From an uncultured Paracoccaceae bacterium (GTDB taxonomy: Bacteria; Bacteroidota; Bacteroidia; Flavobacteriales; Flavobacteriaceae), in contig CALSPC010000003.1 of NCBI GenBank assembly GCA_943788135.1, forward strand, positions 663,247-727,246: 64,000 bases of DNA, given 5' to 3'. Both the position numbers and the translations under genes were made by a program. This document shows, one piece after another, positions 16,375-25,183 of this stretch. Within the stretch, counting starts at the first letter, position 1. Every line of letters starts with the position of its first letter. The notes under the pieces were generated by a model. It searched no databases. It worked only from the letters and a program-made list of their open reading frames with translations, and was not told the origin of the DNA.

Positions 16375-18522
16375 ATGGCAGTTTTAAATAAAATTAGACA
16401 GCGTTCTATATTCTTAATCATTATTATAGCGCTTGCATTATTTTCATTCATTATTGGAGATATATTTCAAAACCTTGGATCCTCAGACAAAACACAAACT
16501 GTTATAGCTACAGTTAATGGTGAAGATATCAAACGTGATGCGTTTATGAACAAGGTCGAAAACATTCAGCGACAGTCTGGAGGTTCGGTTTCAAACACTC
16601 AAGCCATGAACCGTGTTTGGGATCAAGAAGTAAGAAATAAAGTGATGCAAACACAATATGATGCCCTTGGAATTTCTATTGAAAGAGATTACATGCGTCA
16701 ACTATTAAAACAAAACTTAGGCACATTTGAAGAATTCAAAAATGAAGCTGGGCTGTTTGATGAAGATAAGCTTAATGAGTTCATTGCAAACTTAAAAGCA
16801 ATCGCGCCAGAAACCACTACACTTAACGGCACACCTGTCAACTATAAAGCATGGACTGATTTTGAGCAAAATATTTCTCAAACAGGTGTACAGCAAACCT
16901 ATTTCAATCTTGTAAAAGCTGGGATCATTGGTACGCTTACAGAAGGTCAGTTTGACTATGAGTTGGAAAATGATAAAGCCGACATCAAATATGTTCAAAT
17001 TCCTTATTCTTCTATTGCAGATAGCTTAGTTTCTGTTAAGAAATCAGAAGTTTCAAAGTATGTGAAAGCACATCCTAACAACTATAAAGTTGAGGCGTCA
17101 AGAGATTTAGTATATGTTCAATTTAAAGAAGACGCATCTCTAGAAGATGAGCAGCAAATTCAACGTGATTTAACAGCACTTATTGCAGATAAAGTTGAGT
17201 TTAATGAAGCGGCAAAAGCAAATGAAACAATCGTTGGATTTCAAAATACAACAGATGAAGCTGCTTTTGTGAACGCCAACTCATCGGTTAAATATAACGA
17301 TGCCTATGTGTTTACGTCGAGTTTTCCAGCGGCAGTTTCAACTCAGCTTGCAAGTTTAAAACCAAATGAAATTTTTGGTCCTTACAAGGATGGTCAAACC
17401 TATAAGTTATCTAAGCGTGTAGCTAGAAAAATGATTCCTGATTCAGCGAAAGTTCGTCATATACTGATTCCATTTGTAGGTTCTGTACGTGCCGATGCTA
17501 CAGTGACCAAAACAGATGCTCAAGCCAAAACAACTGCGGATAGCATTTACAAGGTTTTGCGATCAAGACGTTCAAAATTCAAAAGCTTATTAGCATTGTC
17601 TTCGGATAAAGTGAGTAACGAAAAAGATGGTGTTATTGAATTTTCATATACGGATGGTTTTGCGGAAGAATTTAAAGCCTACTCGTTTGAAAATCCAAAA
17701 GGAAGCTTAGGCGTTGTGAAAACAAACTTCGGCTATCACGTAATTGAAATATTAGATCAAGGGAAAAAACAAGAAGCGTTTAAAATTGCAACAATTGTTC
17801 AGGATATCGAACCTTCTGTCAAAACAATTGATAAGGTTTTTACAGATAAATCTAAATTTGAAATCGCTGTGGCTGATGCAGACTTTGATCAAGTTGCAAA
17901 AGACAATAAGTATACAACGACTCCAGTAAGCAGTATCAAAGAATTGGATGAAACAATCCCTGGACTTGGCGCACAAAGAGCCATCGTAAGATGGGCATTT
18001 GAAGACGGTGTTGAAGTTGGCGATTTTAAAAGTTTCAGTATTTCAGGAGGCGGTTTTGTAGTTGCTAAAATTACAGCGGTGAACGAAGCGGGTTTAATGT
18101 CTGTTGAAAAAGCTTCAGTTACAGCACTTCCAGAAATTAGAAAAGAAAAGAAAGCGGCATTAATTAAAGCTCGTATTTCTGCAACGACTCTAGAGGCTAT
18201 AGCCTCAGATGAAGGACAAACCGTTAAAACGGCTTTGGCAATAAACATGAAAAATCCAACACTTTCTGGATCTGGAAGAGAGCCTAAAGTTATAGGCACA
18301 GCTTTTGGTTTAGAAGAGGGTGCAACTTCGGAATTAATTGTTGGTACTAATGGTGTATATGCCGTTCAACTGACAAAGTTAACTCCTGCAGAGCCGTTAC
18401 CAAATTATCAAGCGGCTGCCAATCGTATTGGTCAAGCAAAATCTAATGCGGTGAATACACAACTGTACAATGCACTAAAGGAAGCTTCTGATATCGAAGA
18501 TAATAGAGCTGCGTTTTACTAA
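16375..18522 (+). CDS. PpiD/SurA-like peptidyl-prolyl isomerase, membrane-anchored
   Basis: This 715-residue protein has an N-terminal membrane anchor (RSIFLIIIIALALFSFIIGD) followed by a SurA_N-type chaperone region (about 40-250, VNGEDIKRDAFMNKVENIQR). A parvulin-type rotamase domain spans about 350-470 (AKVRHILIPF, LKTNFGYHVIEI-like VVKTNFGYHVIEILDQ), and a long C-terminal chaperone region follows (about 480-715). It would assist folding of proteins entering the periplasm, including outer-membrane barrels. It is the last gene of the core cluster and is closed by a strong terminator at 18548. Confidence 0.9.
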   Translation: MAVLNKIRQRSIFLIIIIALALFSFIIGDIFQNLGSSDKTQTVIATVNGEDIKRDAFMNKVENIQRQSGGSVSNTQAMNRVWDQEVRNKVMQTQYDALGISIERDYMRQLLKQNLGTFEEFKNEAGLFDEDKLNEFIANLKAIAPETTTLNGTPVNYKAWTDFEQNISQTGVQQTYFNLVKAGIIGTLTEGQFDYELENDKADIKYVQIPYSSIADSLVSVKKSEVSKYVKAHPNNYKVEASRDLVYVQFKEDASLEDEQQIQRDLTALIADKVEFNEAAKANETIVGFQNTTDEAAFVNANSSVKYNDAYVFTSSFPAAVSTQLASLKPNEIFGPYKDGQTYKLSKRVARKMIPDSAKVRHILIPFVGSVRADATVTKTDAQAKTTADSIYKVLRSRRSKFKSLLALSSDKVSNEKDGVIEFSYTDGFAEEFKAYSFENPKGSLGVVKTNFGYHVIEILDQGKKQEAFKIATIVQDIEPSVKTIDKVFTDKSKFEIAVADADFDQVAKDNKYTTTPVSSIKELDETIPGLGAQRAIVRWAFEDGVEVGDFKSFSISGGGFVVAKITAVNEAGLMSVEKASVTALPEIRKEKKAALIKARISATTLEAIASDEGQTVKTALAINMKNPTLSGSGREPKVIGTAFGLEEGATSELIVGTNGVYAVQLTKLTPAEPLPNYQAAANRIGQAKSNAVNTQLYNALKEASDIEDNRAAFY

Positions 18523-18540
18523 GTAACTCCTTAAAACTAT

Positions 18541-18576
18541 AGAAAAAAAGGACTCAGAAATGGGTCCTTTTTTTTG
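18541..18576 (+). terminator. bidirectional rho-independent terminator after ppiD
   Basis: The stem GGAC-T-CA/TG-G-GTCC with a GAAA loop is flanked by seven A on the left and eight T on the right, so it can act in both directions. The 27-bp core (18548-18574) recurs exactly at 20597-20623. Confidence 0.85.
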
Positions 18577-18844
18577 TTTTAATACTCTAGAAGGCAAGAC
18601 ATCTGTGATTCTGATTTTTTTTAATCTCAATTTTTTTTGAAATCTCTCTCTTGGTTAATAGGAATTGAGTTTATAGAATAAGCCTTATTTCTGTATAATC
18701 TGTCCAGATTAATCGATTAAAATTCGGCAGGATTTTTTTTGTTTTTTCAAAAAATCGTGTAGTTTTGAGAACAAAGGCCCCCAAATCTAAATCTTCACGA
18801 CGCAATTTAACCGAAGTTTTAGATCTAATTTTTTGAAATATGTT

Positions 18845-18896
18845 TATAAACTATAACAGTTTATACACATATGTGCAAAACATATTTTGCACATAT
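18845..18896. repeat. two adjacent perfect inverted repeats
   Basis: TATAAACT (18845-18852) pairs with AGTTTATA (18858-18865) around a 5-base loop. ATATGTGCAAAA (18869-18880) pairs perfectly with TTTTGCACATAT (18885-18896) around CATA. Only three bases separate the two hairpins. They could be operators, a small structured RNA or the end of an inserted element. Confidence 0.7.
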
Positions 18897-19010
18897 CAGA
18901 AGTCCAATAGAGGGTCTTATTGTACTTCAAGGCTTTAAATATAAGTTTCTTGTAAATAAAATAAGATGCTACTATATAAAAGAAATAAACGCAATACTGC
19001 GGATATAAAG

Positions 19011-19026
19011 TAGTTGTGTACAATGT
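19011..19026. repeat. left member of a 16-bp inverted pair around the 19037 gene
   Basis: TAGTTGTGTACAATGT here matches the reverse complement of 19657-19672 at 14 of 16 positions, with a shared core of GTTGTGTACA. The two copies enclose the gene at 19037-19654 almost exactly. A related sequence (GTTGGTGACAAT) ends the hairpin element at about 19783. Confidence 0.6.
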
Positions 19027-19036
19027 AAACCGACAA

Positions 19037-19654
19037 ATGAAAAAAACGACTTTAATATTAATTTTGATTTTATCCTCTCTATTTTGTTTTGGACAAAAAG
19101 CTCATTTGAAGCCTGCAAGAGAATTTGAAAATTACGAAGGAGTTCTTAAAGAATATTATGATAATGTTTTTCCATTACTGTATCAAAATTATTCCGAAAA
19201 ACCAATTGCAAGATATACTTCAATGCCTTCATTCTCTAATGAATATTCTTTTTCAATAGAAACTATTGAAGACAGGAATTATGTTGTTAGTAATAAACTT
19301 TCTACGAATTACTGGTATTCCAAAAATAAAAAGAATGTTAAACTGATTTCTAACAAAACAAAATTGACCAAAAATCTTTATCAGAAAATTATTGAACTTT
19401 TTAAATTATTGGATGAACAAACAAAAAAACCAGAAGATGAATTAATCGGTTTTGACGGAACGACTTATTATTTTGCTACGACCGACAAAAATGAAAAGGT
19501 TAAAATTGGAGAAACTTGGTCGCCAAATAAAGAATCCCAACTTGGAAAATTAGTCTCTATTTGTGACGAAATTTTTTCATTAGGAAACGGGGAGAATATT
19601 TCGCAAAATAAAATTGTGAAAAATATTGAAAAAATAATAACGGAATTGAAATAA
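19037..19654 (+). CDS. orphan secreted protein, function unknown
   Basis: This 205-residue product starts at ATG 19037, directly at a signal peptide (MKKTTLILILILSSLFCFG); an earlier start at 19016 would sit in the flanking repeat. The mature part is rich in Lys, Asn and Tyr, with no Cys pairs and no motif that I can name (ENYEGVLKEYYDNVFPLLYQ, DELIGFDGTTYYFATTD). The end is helical (ISQNKIVKNIEKIITELK). It is enclosed by an inverted pair and stands alone, as in gene-cassette arrangements. Its base composition is lower in GC than the neighbouring core genes. Confidence 0.7.
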   Translation: MKKTTLILILILSSLFCFGQKAHLKPAREFENYEGVLKEYYDNVFPLLYQNYSEKPIARYTSMPSFSNEYSFSIETIEDRNYVVSNKLSTNYWYSKNKKNVKLISNKTKLTKNLYQKIIELFKLLDEQTKKPEDELIGFDGTTYYFATTDKNEKVKIGETWSPNKESQLGKLVSICDEIFSLGNGENISQNKIVKNIEKIITELK

Positions 19655-19656
19655 AA

Positions 19657-19785
19657 ACACTGTACACAACAATTGCTATAAGTAATTGCTTGTTCTCGCC
19701 TACTTTGGAATTCCAACTTGGTGTGTACTTGCAAAGTTAAGTGCTAACCCACGCAACTAACCATAGCCGAGACGTTGGTGACAAT
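19657..19785. repeat. cassette-like imperfect hairpin element
   Basis: The ends are imperfectly complementary: GCTATAAGTAATTGC (19675-19689) against GCAACTAACCATAGC (about 19753-19767), 12 of 15 matching. A perfect palindrome TTGGAATTCCAA (19705-19716) lies inside. The element follows the stop codon of the 19037 gene within 3 bases and ends with GTTGGTGACAAT. From memory, very similar sequences are dispersed in Flavobacteriaceae genomes next to orphan genes. It resembles an integron attC site in layout, but the GTTRRRY core box is not clearly met. Confidence 0.55.
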
Positions 19786-19867
19786 TTTTAATCTAGTTTT
19801 CATTTTTTTGTTTGGAGTTCATAATGCCCCATCCTTTGTACTAGATGTAAATTTGAAAGAAATGATA

Positions 19868-20416
19868 ATGAAAAGAATGTTAATCCTGTTTAGTTCAGTG
19901 GCTTTTACCTTTCTTCTTTCATGTGAGAAAGATTCAGAGCCCAATTGTCCTCCTCCCACTGGAGAAATGATTGCTCAAATAAATGATACTATAGTTTGGG
20001 ATTTTAAATATGTTAGGTTTTATTCAGAAGTAGACTCTTTAATTGGCATAGGAGCCGGTTTTGTAAATGCAGGATGTGAATTAGAACTCTCTTTGGACTT
20101 CCACAATATTGAACAGACACTAGAGAAGCGAATACTTGTCAAACCCATTTATGGAGAAGATCATCCTTCTCTTCTTCAACCTCATACCATTTTCTACACA
20201 TGGAATATTGACGTACTAACAGAGCGATTTGAATTGTATGAAAGTGAACCTGCATGGATTCAATTATCAGAAATCATGGAGGACAAGGTCAAAGGTACAT
20301 TTCAAGGAACGTATGTTTATAGGCAGAGTGCCTTTCGTTTTTGGAATTTGCCCGATACTTTGCGATTTAATAAGGTATATTTTGAAGCCACTCTATTTGT
20401 TCCACCAGAAGAATAG
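19868..20416 (+). CDS. orphan lipoprotein, function unknown
   Basis: This 182-residue product has a lipoprotein signal (MKRMLILFSSVAFTFLLSCEKDS; the Cys of LLSC would be acylated). An in-frame ATG two codons upstream and a much longer start at 19775 exist, but the latter runs from the hairpin element. The mature part carries the segments SEPNCPPPTGEMIAQINDTI and WNLPDTLRFNKVYFEATLFV, suggesting a beta-rich fold. No family was recognised. It is the second gene of the insertion between the duplicated terminators. It could belong to the insertion or be older cargo. Confidence 0.7.
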   Translation: MKRMLILFSSVAFTFLLSCEKDSEPNCPPPTGEMIAQINDTIVWDFKYVRFYSEVDSLIGIGAGFVNAGCELELSLDFHNIEQTLEKRILVKPIYGEDHPSLLQPHTIFYTWNIDVLTERFELYESEPAWIQLSEIMEDKVKGTFQGTYVYRQSAFRFWNLPDTLRFNKVYFEATLFVPPEE

Positions 20417-20596
20417 GGACTAGAAGTTGAAGTCTAAACAAGAAATTACAAAAAATGATGAGAAAAAGCCAATAATACGGTATAAAAATAATAGCGGTTT
20501 AACCGATAAAACGAAATGAAGTAATATTAAAAAAGGTCAGTGCTAAACTGAAAAGTTAGTGCGTTGAAATCCGCTACTTTTCATATACCAAACGTT

Positions 20597-20623
20597 AAGG
20601 ACTCAGAAATGGGTCCTTTTTTT
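20597..20623 (+). terminator. second copy of the 27-bp terminator
   Basis: This is an exact copy of 18548-18574. Here only the right side has a T-run (seven T); the left flank reads AACGTT, so it works well for the plus-strand lipoprotein gene but poorly for the minus-strand GHMP kinase, whose stop codon (20622-20624) overlaps the T-run. Confidence 0.8.
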
Positions 20624-21527
20624 ATAAAATCATTTCTGAAAATGGAACAATAGTCGAATAGCCTTTTGACTTAAAATAGGCCATTGTTTTTGTGTTTCCT
20701 GTAGCTAAGAAAAAGTCGCCACCCCAAGCGCCTAAGCTCTTGATAGCGCCTTCATAATCTGGAAAAACATCTTTTAAGGGCGGCTGTTGAATGAGTTTAG
20801 AAATAAAACCTTCATGCTGTTCCAAAAGCGCTTCAAACGTTTTTAGATCACTACAATTTAACAGTTCTAAAGTTAGTGTATTCAGTGTATTAAAATCAAG
20901 TGTTTTGTGTGCAGTCTGTGTTTTATAGGCTGCAATTCCATCTCTACTATTTTGTTTTTGATTGCGGTGCACAAAAAATAAAGCGTCCAAAAACGGCGGT
21001 GAAAATACCACAGGTTTAAGCGTTGGTTTACCAGACTTCAATTGGTACAAAATACCAGAATCGTGTTGTGCACAAGCAATATCAAATCCACTCCCGCCAA
21101 AAGTCAATTCTAGTAATTCAAAAGCATCGACCTGTGCCCATTGGGCTAAATTATTTATTAGGGTGGACGATGACCCCAACCCCCAGTTTTCAGGAAATTC
21201 TAAAGTTGAGGTTAATTCATAGCCTTTTTGCGCTTCAAAAAGGCTAGGGTTCAATTGTTGTAATGCGTTCAAAATTTGTACTAAGCGAACGGCAATAGCA
21301 GAAGTATTTTCAGATGAAATCTTTAAAGCAGTATCTAGTATAAATTCAGCTTCAAACCAAATGCTGCCTTCACAAGAAATACTTTTCCAAAGGATTGTAT
21401 TTTTAGGAGTGGATTTTACAGTCAAGGACTGTCCAAACTTTGTAGGTAATGCTAATGCTAGGGCACCATCAAGAACGGCATATTCCGCGCTGAGTAAAAG
21501 TTTACCATGACTATAGAACGTTTGCAT
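20622..21527 (-). CDS. GHMP kinase of the mevalonate pathway (GYDIA-type)
   Basis: This 301-residue protein starts with FYSHGKLLLSAEYAVLDGALAL, the N-terminal sugar/mevalonate-binding motif, and has the ATP-binding GHMP motif WGLGSSSTLINNLA. GGSGFDIACA is a slight variant of the GYDIA signature that names the flavobacterial family, and the C-terminal motif is GAWGGDFFLATG. It overlaps the HMG-CoA reductase gene by one base (TAATG), so the two act together in isoprenoid precursor synthesis. Whether it phosphorylates mevalonate or phosphomevalonate cannot be read from the sequence. Confidence 0.85.
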   Translation of the reverse strand: MQTFYSHGKLLLSAEYAVLDGALALALPTKFGQSLTVKSTPKNTILWKSISCEGSIWFEAEFILDTALKISSENTSAIAVRLVQILNALQQLNPSLFEAQKGYELTSTLEFPENWGLGSSSTLINNLAQWAQVDAFELLELTFGGSGFDIACAQHDSGILYQLKSGKPTLKPVVFSPPFLDALFFVHRNQKQNSRDGIAAYKTQTAHKTLDFNTLNTLTLELLNCSDLKTFEALLEQHEGFISKLIQQPPLKDVFPDYEGAIKSLGAWGGDFFLATGNTKTMAYFKSKGYSTIVPFSEMIL

Positions 21528-22810
21528 TAGGCTCTTAAGTTTTCAATTGCATCTACAACCGCACTGTGGGTCACGGTATGGGTTTTGAAGTGTTCTATTA
21601 ATTGTAACTTTTCGTTAGCATTAGCTTCAAATTGATTCAAAATATTGAGCAAGTGCATTTTCATATGTCCTTGCTGAATGCCTGTGGTGGTGAGCGATTT
21701 TAAGGCCGCAAAATTCTGTGCTAATCCCGCCACAGCAACAATCGTCATTAATTTTTTTGCAGATGGATGTCCTAATAATTCCAAGGCAGTTTTTACCATG
21801 GGATGTAAGCCAGTCAGTCCGCCAATAGTTCCAAGCGCAAGAGGCAATTCAATCCAAAATTTAAACACGCCATTTTCAATAGAAGCATGGGTTAAACTCG
21901 AGTAACTCCCAGAACGTGCTGCATAGGCATGAACGCCTGCTTCTACCGCTCTAAAGTCATTTCCTGTCGCTAATACCACAGAATCCACGCCATTCATAAT
22001 CCCTTTGTTATGTGTGACCGCTCTGTAGGGTTCTATTTCTGCGATGCGTACAGCTTGTATAAATGTATCTGCAAATTCTTGACCCGAATACGCTTCTGTA
22101 TCTAGTTCATCAACCTTACAACGAACTTCAGCGCGTACCAGGCACTCTGGGACATAGTTAGACAGAATACTCATCACCACCTGAATAGTGTCTGAGCTGG
22201 CTTTGAATGTAGTGGCAATTTGTTCCAAACAAGAATTGATGAAATTCGCACCCATGGCGTCTTTCGTTTCAAATGTGACATGCAACTGATAATAGCCTGA
22301 AAGTTTAGACGTTTTATTAACGAGTTTGATGTCGAGAATACCACCACCTCTTTTCTGCATATTTTTGGTGATGCTTTTTGTTTGCTCGAAAAGTTGTGGT
22401 TTTATGGTGTTGAAAATGGTTTCTAATTCAGAGTATTCTCCATGATACATAAAATGCACTTGCCCAACTTTGGTGGTCGAAAGTACTTCGGCTGTAAATC
22501 CGCCTCGTTCCATCCAAAATTTTGCCGCATTACTGGCCGCAGCAACTACAGAACTTTCCTCGATTGCCATTGGGATGACATACATTTTGCCATTAATCAG
22601 AAAATTTGGAGCAATTCCAAAGGGGAGGTAGAAGTTAGAGATTGTATTTTCGGTAAATTCATCATGGAGTTTTTGAAGCGAATCATCAGAATTCCAATAC
22701 CGCTCCAAATTAGCTTTTGCCTTAGGATTATTTTGAAAATGATTAGAAATCAACCAATCAATTTTTTCAGCTTTTGTAAACTTTGAAAATCCAGAAACGG
22801 AATTCTCCAT
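21527..22810 (-). CDS. HMG-CoA reductase, class II
   Basis: This 427-residue enzyme reduces HMG-CoA to mevalonate. All catalytic motifs of the class II enzymes are visible: Glu in PMAIEESSVVAAAS, Lys in HNKGIMNGVDSVV, Asp in TGNDFRAVEAGVHAYA, and His in QQGHMKMHLLN. The length is as expected. Class II enzymes are often called degradative, but coupling to the GHMP kinase gene indicates a biosynthetic role here. It is the first gene of a two-gene minus-strand operon and is divergent from the DPP4 gene; the shared upstream region (22811-22954) would hold both promoters. Confidence 0.94.
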   Translation of the reverse strand: MENSVSGFSKFTKAEKIDWLISNHFQNNPKAKANLERYWNSDDSLQKLHDEFTENTISNFYLPFGIAPNFLINGKMYVIPMAIEESSVVAAASNAAKFWMERGGFTAEVLSTTKVGQVHFMYHGEYSELETIFNTIKPQLFEQTKSITKNMQKRGGGILDIKLVNKTSKLSGYYQLHVTFETKDAMGANFINSCLEQIATTFKASSDTIQVVMSILSNYVPECLVRAEVRCKVDELDTEAYSGQEFADTFIQAVRIAEIEPYRAVTHNKGIMNGVDSVVLATGNDFRAVEAGVHAYAARSGSYSSLTHASIENGVFKFWIELPLALGTIGGLTGLHPMVKTALELLGHPSAKKLMTIVAVAGLAQNFAALKSLTTTGIQQGHMKMHLLNILNQFEANANEKLQLIEHFKTHTVTHSAVVDAIENLRA

Positions 22811-22954
22811 GTGAATCTATTTTTTTAATAACACAAAGATACTATTCTTGAAATTATTATGGAGTTGGAATTAACGTATTTGCATATTTATCTGTTAATA
22901 TTAAAGGATTTCTGCTTATTTTTTAGTAAACTTGACCTAAAATTTCGATTTATA

Positions 22955-25150
22955 ATGAAAACGCCTATAATCTACCTTTTTAGTTGTTTTTTTATTTTAA
23001 CAGCGACCTCACAAAAAAACACCATTTCACTTGATCAAATTTGGAATGGTACTTTCAGAACCCAAGGCCTTACGGCCTTACATTCTATGAACAATGGACA
23101 ACAATACTCTGTATTGAATTTTGATCGCTCCTCTCGATCGACTTCCATTGATATTTATGACTATAAAACCTTGTCAAAAGTAAAAACCATCGCCAGCTCG
23201 CTAACGATGGATGAACTGTTTTATTTTTCAGATTACACCTTTAGCGCAGACGAACGTAAAGTGCTATTGGAAACCAATACGGAGTCCATATATCGATATT
23301 CTGTTTTAGGCCATTACTATGTGTATGACACAACATCTGAAACCCTTGAGATGATTTCAGAACATAAAATTCAAGAACCCACCTTTTCTCCGGATGGCAC
23401 TAAAGTGGCTTTTGGTCGAGAGAATAATATATTTATAAAAGATTTGGTTTCTGGAAATACGACACAAATCACTTTTGATGGCGAAAAAAATAAAATTATC
23501 AATGGTATTACAGACTGGGTTTATGAAGAGGAATTTGCATTTGTACGAGCCTTTGAGTGGAATGCCTCTAGTGATAAAATAGCATACATTCGCTTTGATG
23601 AAACCGAAGTTCCTGAGTTTTCTATGGATGTTTATGGTACCGAACTCTATCAAACTCAAAATGTTTTTAAGTATCCTAAAGCTGGAGAAAAAAATGCTGA
23701 GGTATCACTTCTTTTTTATGATCTAGACTCAGAAAAAACCGCAGCGGTTGAACTCTCTAAAGCTTACGATGATTTTTATATCCCTAGAATCAAATGGACC
23801 AAAGATCCAGATGTTTTATCTGCTCAGTACCTCAATAGACATCAAAATGCTTTAGACCTTTGGCTCATTAACCCGACAACCAATAAAGGAAATTTAGTGC
23901 TGTCAGAAAAAGATGAGGCCTATGTTGATGTGACAGATAATCTTACTTTTCTAGACGATAATAGCTTTATTTGGACGAGCGAAAAAGACGGATTTAATCA
24001 CATTTACCACTATTCTAAGCAAGGGAAGTTGAAAAATCAAATCACAAAAGGCAATTGGGAAGTGACGGCATATTATGGTTTTAATGCATCGACCAAAACT
24101 ATTTATTACCAATCAGTAGAAAATGGATCAATCAATCGGGATGTATATTCAATTCGATTAAATGGTAAAAATAAAAAACGATTGTCTTTAGAAGAAGGTA
24201 CAAATGCTGCAGACTTTAGTGCAGATTTCACTTACTTTATCAAAACCTATTCTAGTGCAACTACACCACCAAAATATACGTTAAACGATTCTAAAACAGG
24301 AAGACTTGTTAAAAATATAAAAGACAATACGGCCCTTTTAGAAACCCTTAAAACGTTTAATTATTCAACTAAAGAATTCAGCACCATAAATATCAATGGA
24401 AACGACTTGAACATGTGGATGCTCAAACCCGCCGATTTTGATCCGTCAAAAACCTATCCACTTTTGATGTTTCAGTACTCTGGTCCGGGGTCTCAACAGG
24501 TAGCCAACGCTTGGAGTAGTTCACGTGATTATTGGCACCAATATTTAGCTCAACAAGGCTATATTGTTGCTTGTGTCGATGGGCGAGGTACAGGGTTCAA
24601 AGGCGCGGATTTCAAAAAAGTCACCTATTTAAACCTTGTCAAATACGAAACTGAAGATCAAATTCAAGCCGCTAAACAACTTTCAGATTTAAGTTATATA
24701 GATGAAAGTCGTATTGGTATTTGGGGGTGGAGTTATGGCGGCCATATGAGTACTAATTGCTTATTAAAAGGCAATGATATATTTAAAATGGCTATCGCCG
24801 TTGCACCAGTAACAAGCTGGCGTTTTTATGACACCATCTATACCGAACGCTTTATGCGCACGCCTCAAGAAAACCCAAGTGGATATGACGACAATTCTCC
24901 ATTTAATTATCCAGAACTCTTAAAAGGAGACTACCTTTTGATACATGGCTCTGGCGATGATAATGTACACGTGCAACATACGATGCGTATGGTAGAAGCC
25001 TTGATTCAAGCCAATAAACAATTTGATTGGGCTATTTACCCTGATAAAAACCACGGCATTTACGGCGGAAATACCACCATGCATTTATATACCAAAATGA
25101 CTAATTTTTTACACGAAAAATTGGGCGATAAACGAATGAATGAAAATTAA
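22955..25150 (+). CDS. dipeptidyl-peptidase IV-like S9 peptidase
   Basis: This 731-residue protein starts at ATG 22955, which opens a signal peptide (MKTPIIYLFSCFFILTATS); an earlier in-frame start lies in leader sequence. Residues about 30-470 form the eight-bladed DPP IV N-terminal propeller. The C-terminal alpha/beta-hydrolase domain has Ser in GIWGWSYGGHMS, Asp in GSGDDNVHVQ and His in YPDKNHGIYGG, a complete triad. It would release X-Pro or X-Ala dipeptides in the periplasm. Two POT transporters follow downstream, so dipeptide uptake is the natural partner process. Confidence 0.93.
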   Translation: MKTPIIYLFSCFFILTATSQKNTISLDQIWNGTFRTQGLTALHSMNNGQQYSVLNFDRSSRSTSIDIYDYKTLSKVKTIASSLTMDELFYFSDYTFSADERKVLLETNTESIYRYSVLGHYYVYDTTSETLEMISEHKIQEPTFSPDGTKVAFGRENNIFIKDLVSGNTTQITFDGEKNKIINGITDWVYEEEFAFVRAFEWNASSDKIAYIRFDETEVPEFSMDVYGTELYQTQNVFKYPKAGEKNAEVSLLFYDLDSEKTAAVELSKAYDDFYIPRIKWTKDPDVLSAQYLNRHQNALDLWLINPTTNKGNLVLSEKDEAYVDVTDNLTFLDDNSFIWTSEKDGFNHIYHYSKQGKLKNQITKGNWEVTAYYGFNASTKTIYYQSVENGSINRDVYSIRLNGKNKKRLSLEEGTNAADFSADFTYFIKTYSSATTPPKYTLNDSKTGRLVKNIKDNTALLETLKTFNYSTKEFSTININGNDLNMWMLKPADFDPSKTYPLLMFQYSGPGSQQVANAWSSSRDYWHQYLAQQGYIVACVDGRGTGFKGADFKKVTYLNLVKYETEDQIQAAKQLSDLSYIDESRIGIWGWSYGGHMSTNCLLKGNDIFKMAIAVAPVTSWRFYDTIYTERFMRTPQENPSGYDDNSPFNYPELLKGDYLLIHGSGDDNVHVQHTMRMVEALIQANKQFDWAIYPDKNHGIYGGNTTMHLYTKMTNFLHEKLGDKRMNEN

Positions 25151-25183
25151 CCAATACACAATTTATTAACTAATACTAAATTT

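Larger units (their letters stand above)
18577..19036. other. non-coding interval with inverted repeats
   Basis: No gene was found in this AT-rich stretch of about 460 bases. It contains two adjacent inverted repeats (18845-18896, listed separately) and, at 19011-19026, the left member of a 16-bp inverted pair that brackets the next gene. Confidence 0.6.
18575..20596. mobile_element. accessory insertion flanked by a 27-bp terminator duplication
   Basis: The 27-bp terminator core lies at both ends (18548-18574 and 20597-20623). Taking the left flank of copy 1 and the right flank of copy 2 rebuilds one symmetric terminator (A7-stem-T7) between ppiD and the convergent GHMP-kinase gene, as expected before an insertion. 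The inserted 2.0 kb holds two orphan secreted/lipoprotein genes, strong inverted repeats at 18845-18896 and a hairpin element at 19657-19785. No transposase or integrase is present. Confidence 0.5.

Noticed and set aside
17889..18299. Long minus-strand open frame (136 codons) inside ppiD
   Set aside because: It lies antisense within a clear PpiD-like coding region and mirrors its codon pattern.
19657..19785. Classical integron attC site
   Set aside because: The hairpin layout is similar but the conserved GTTRRRY/RYYYAAC boxes are not clearly met and no integron integrase is in view, so it is reported only as cassette-like.
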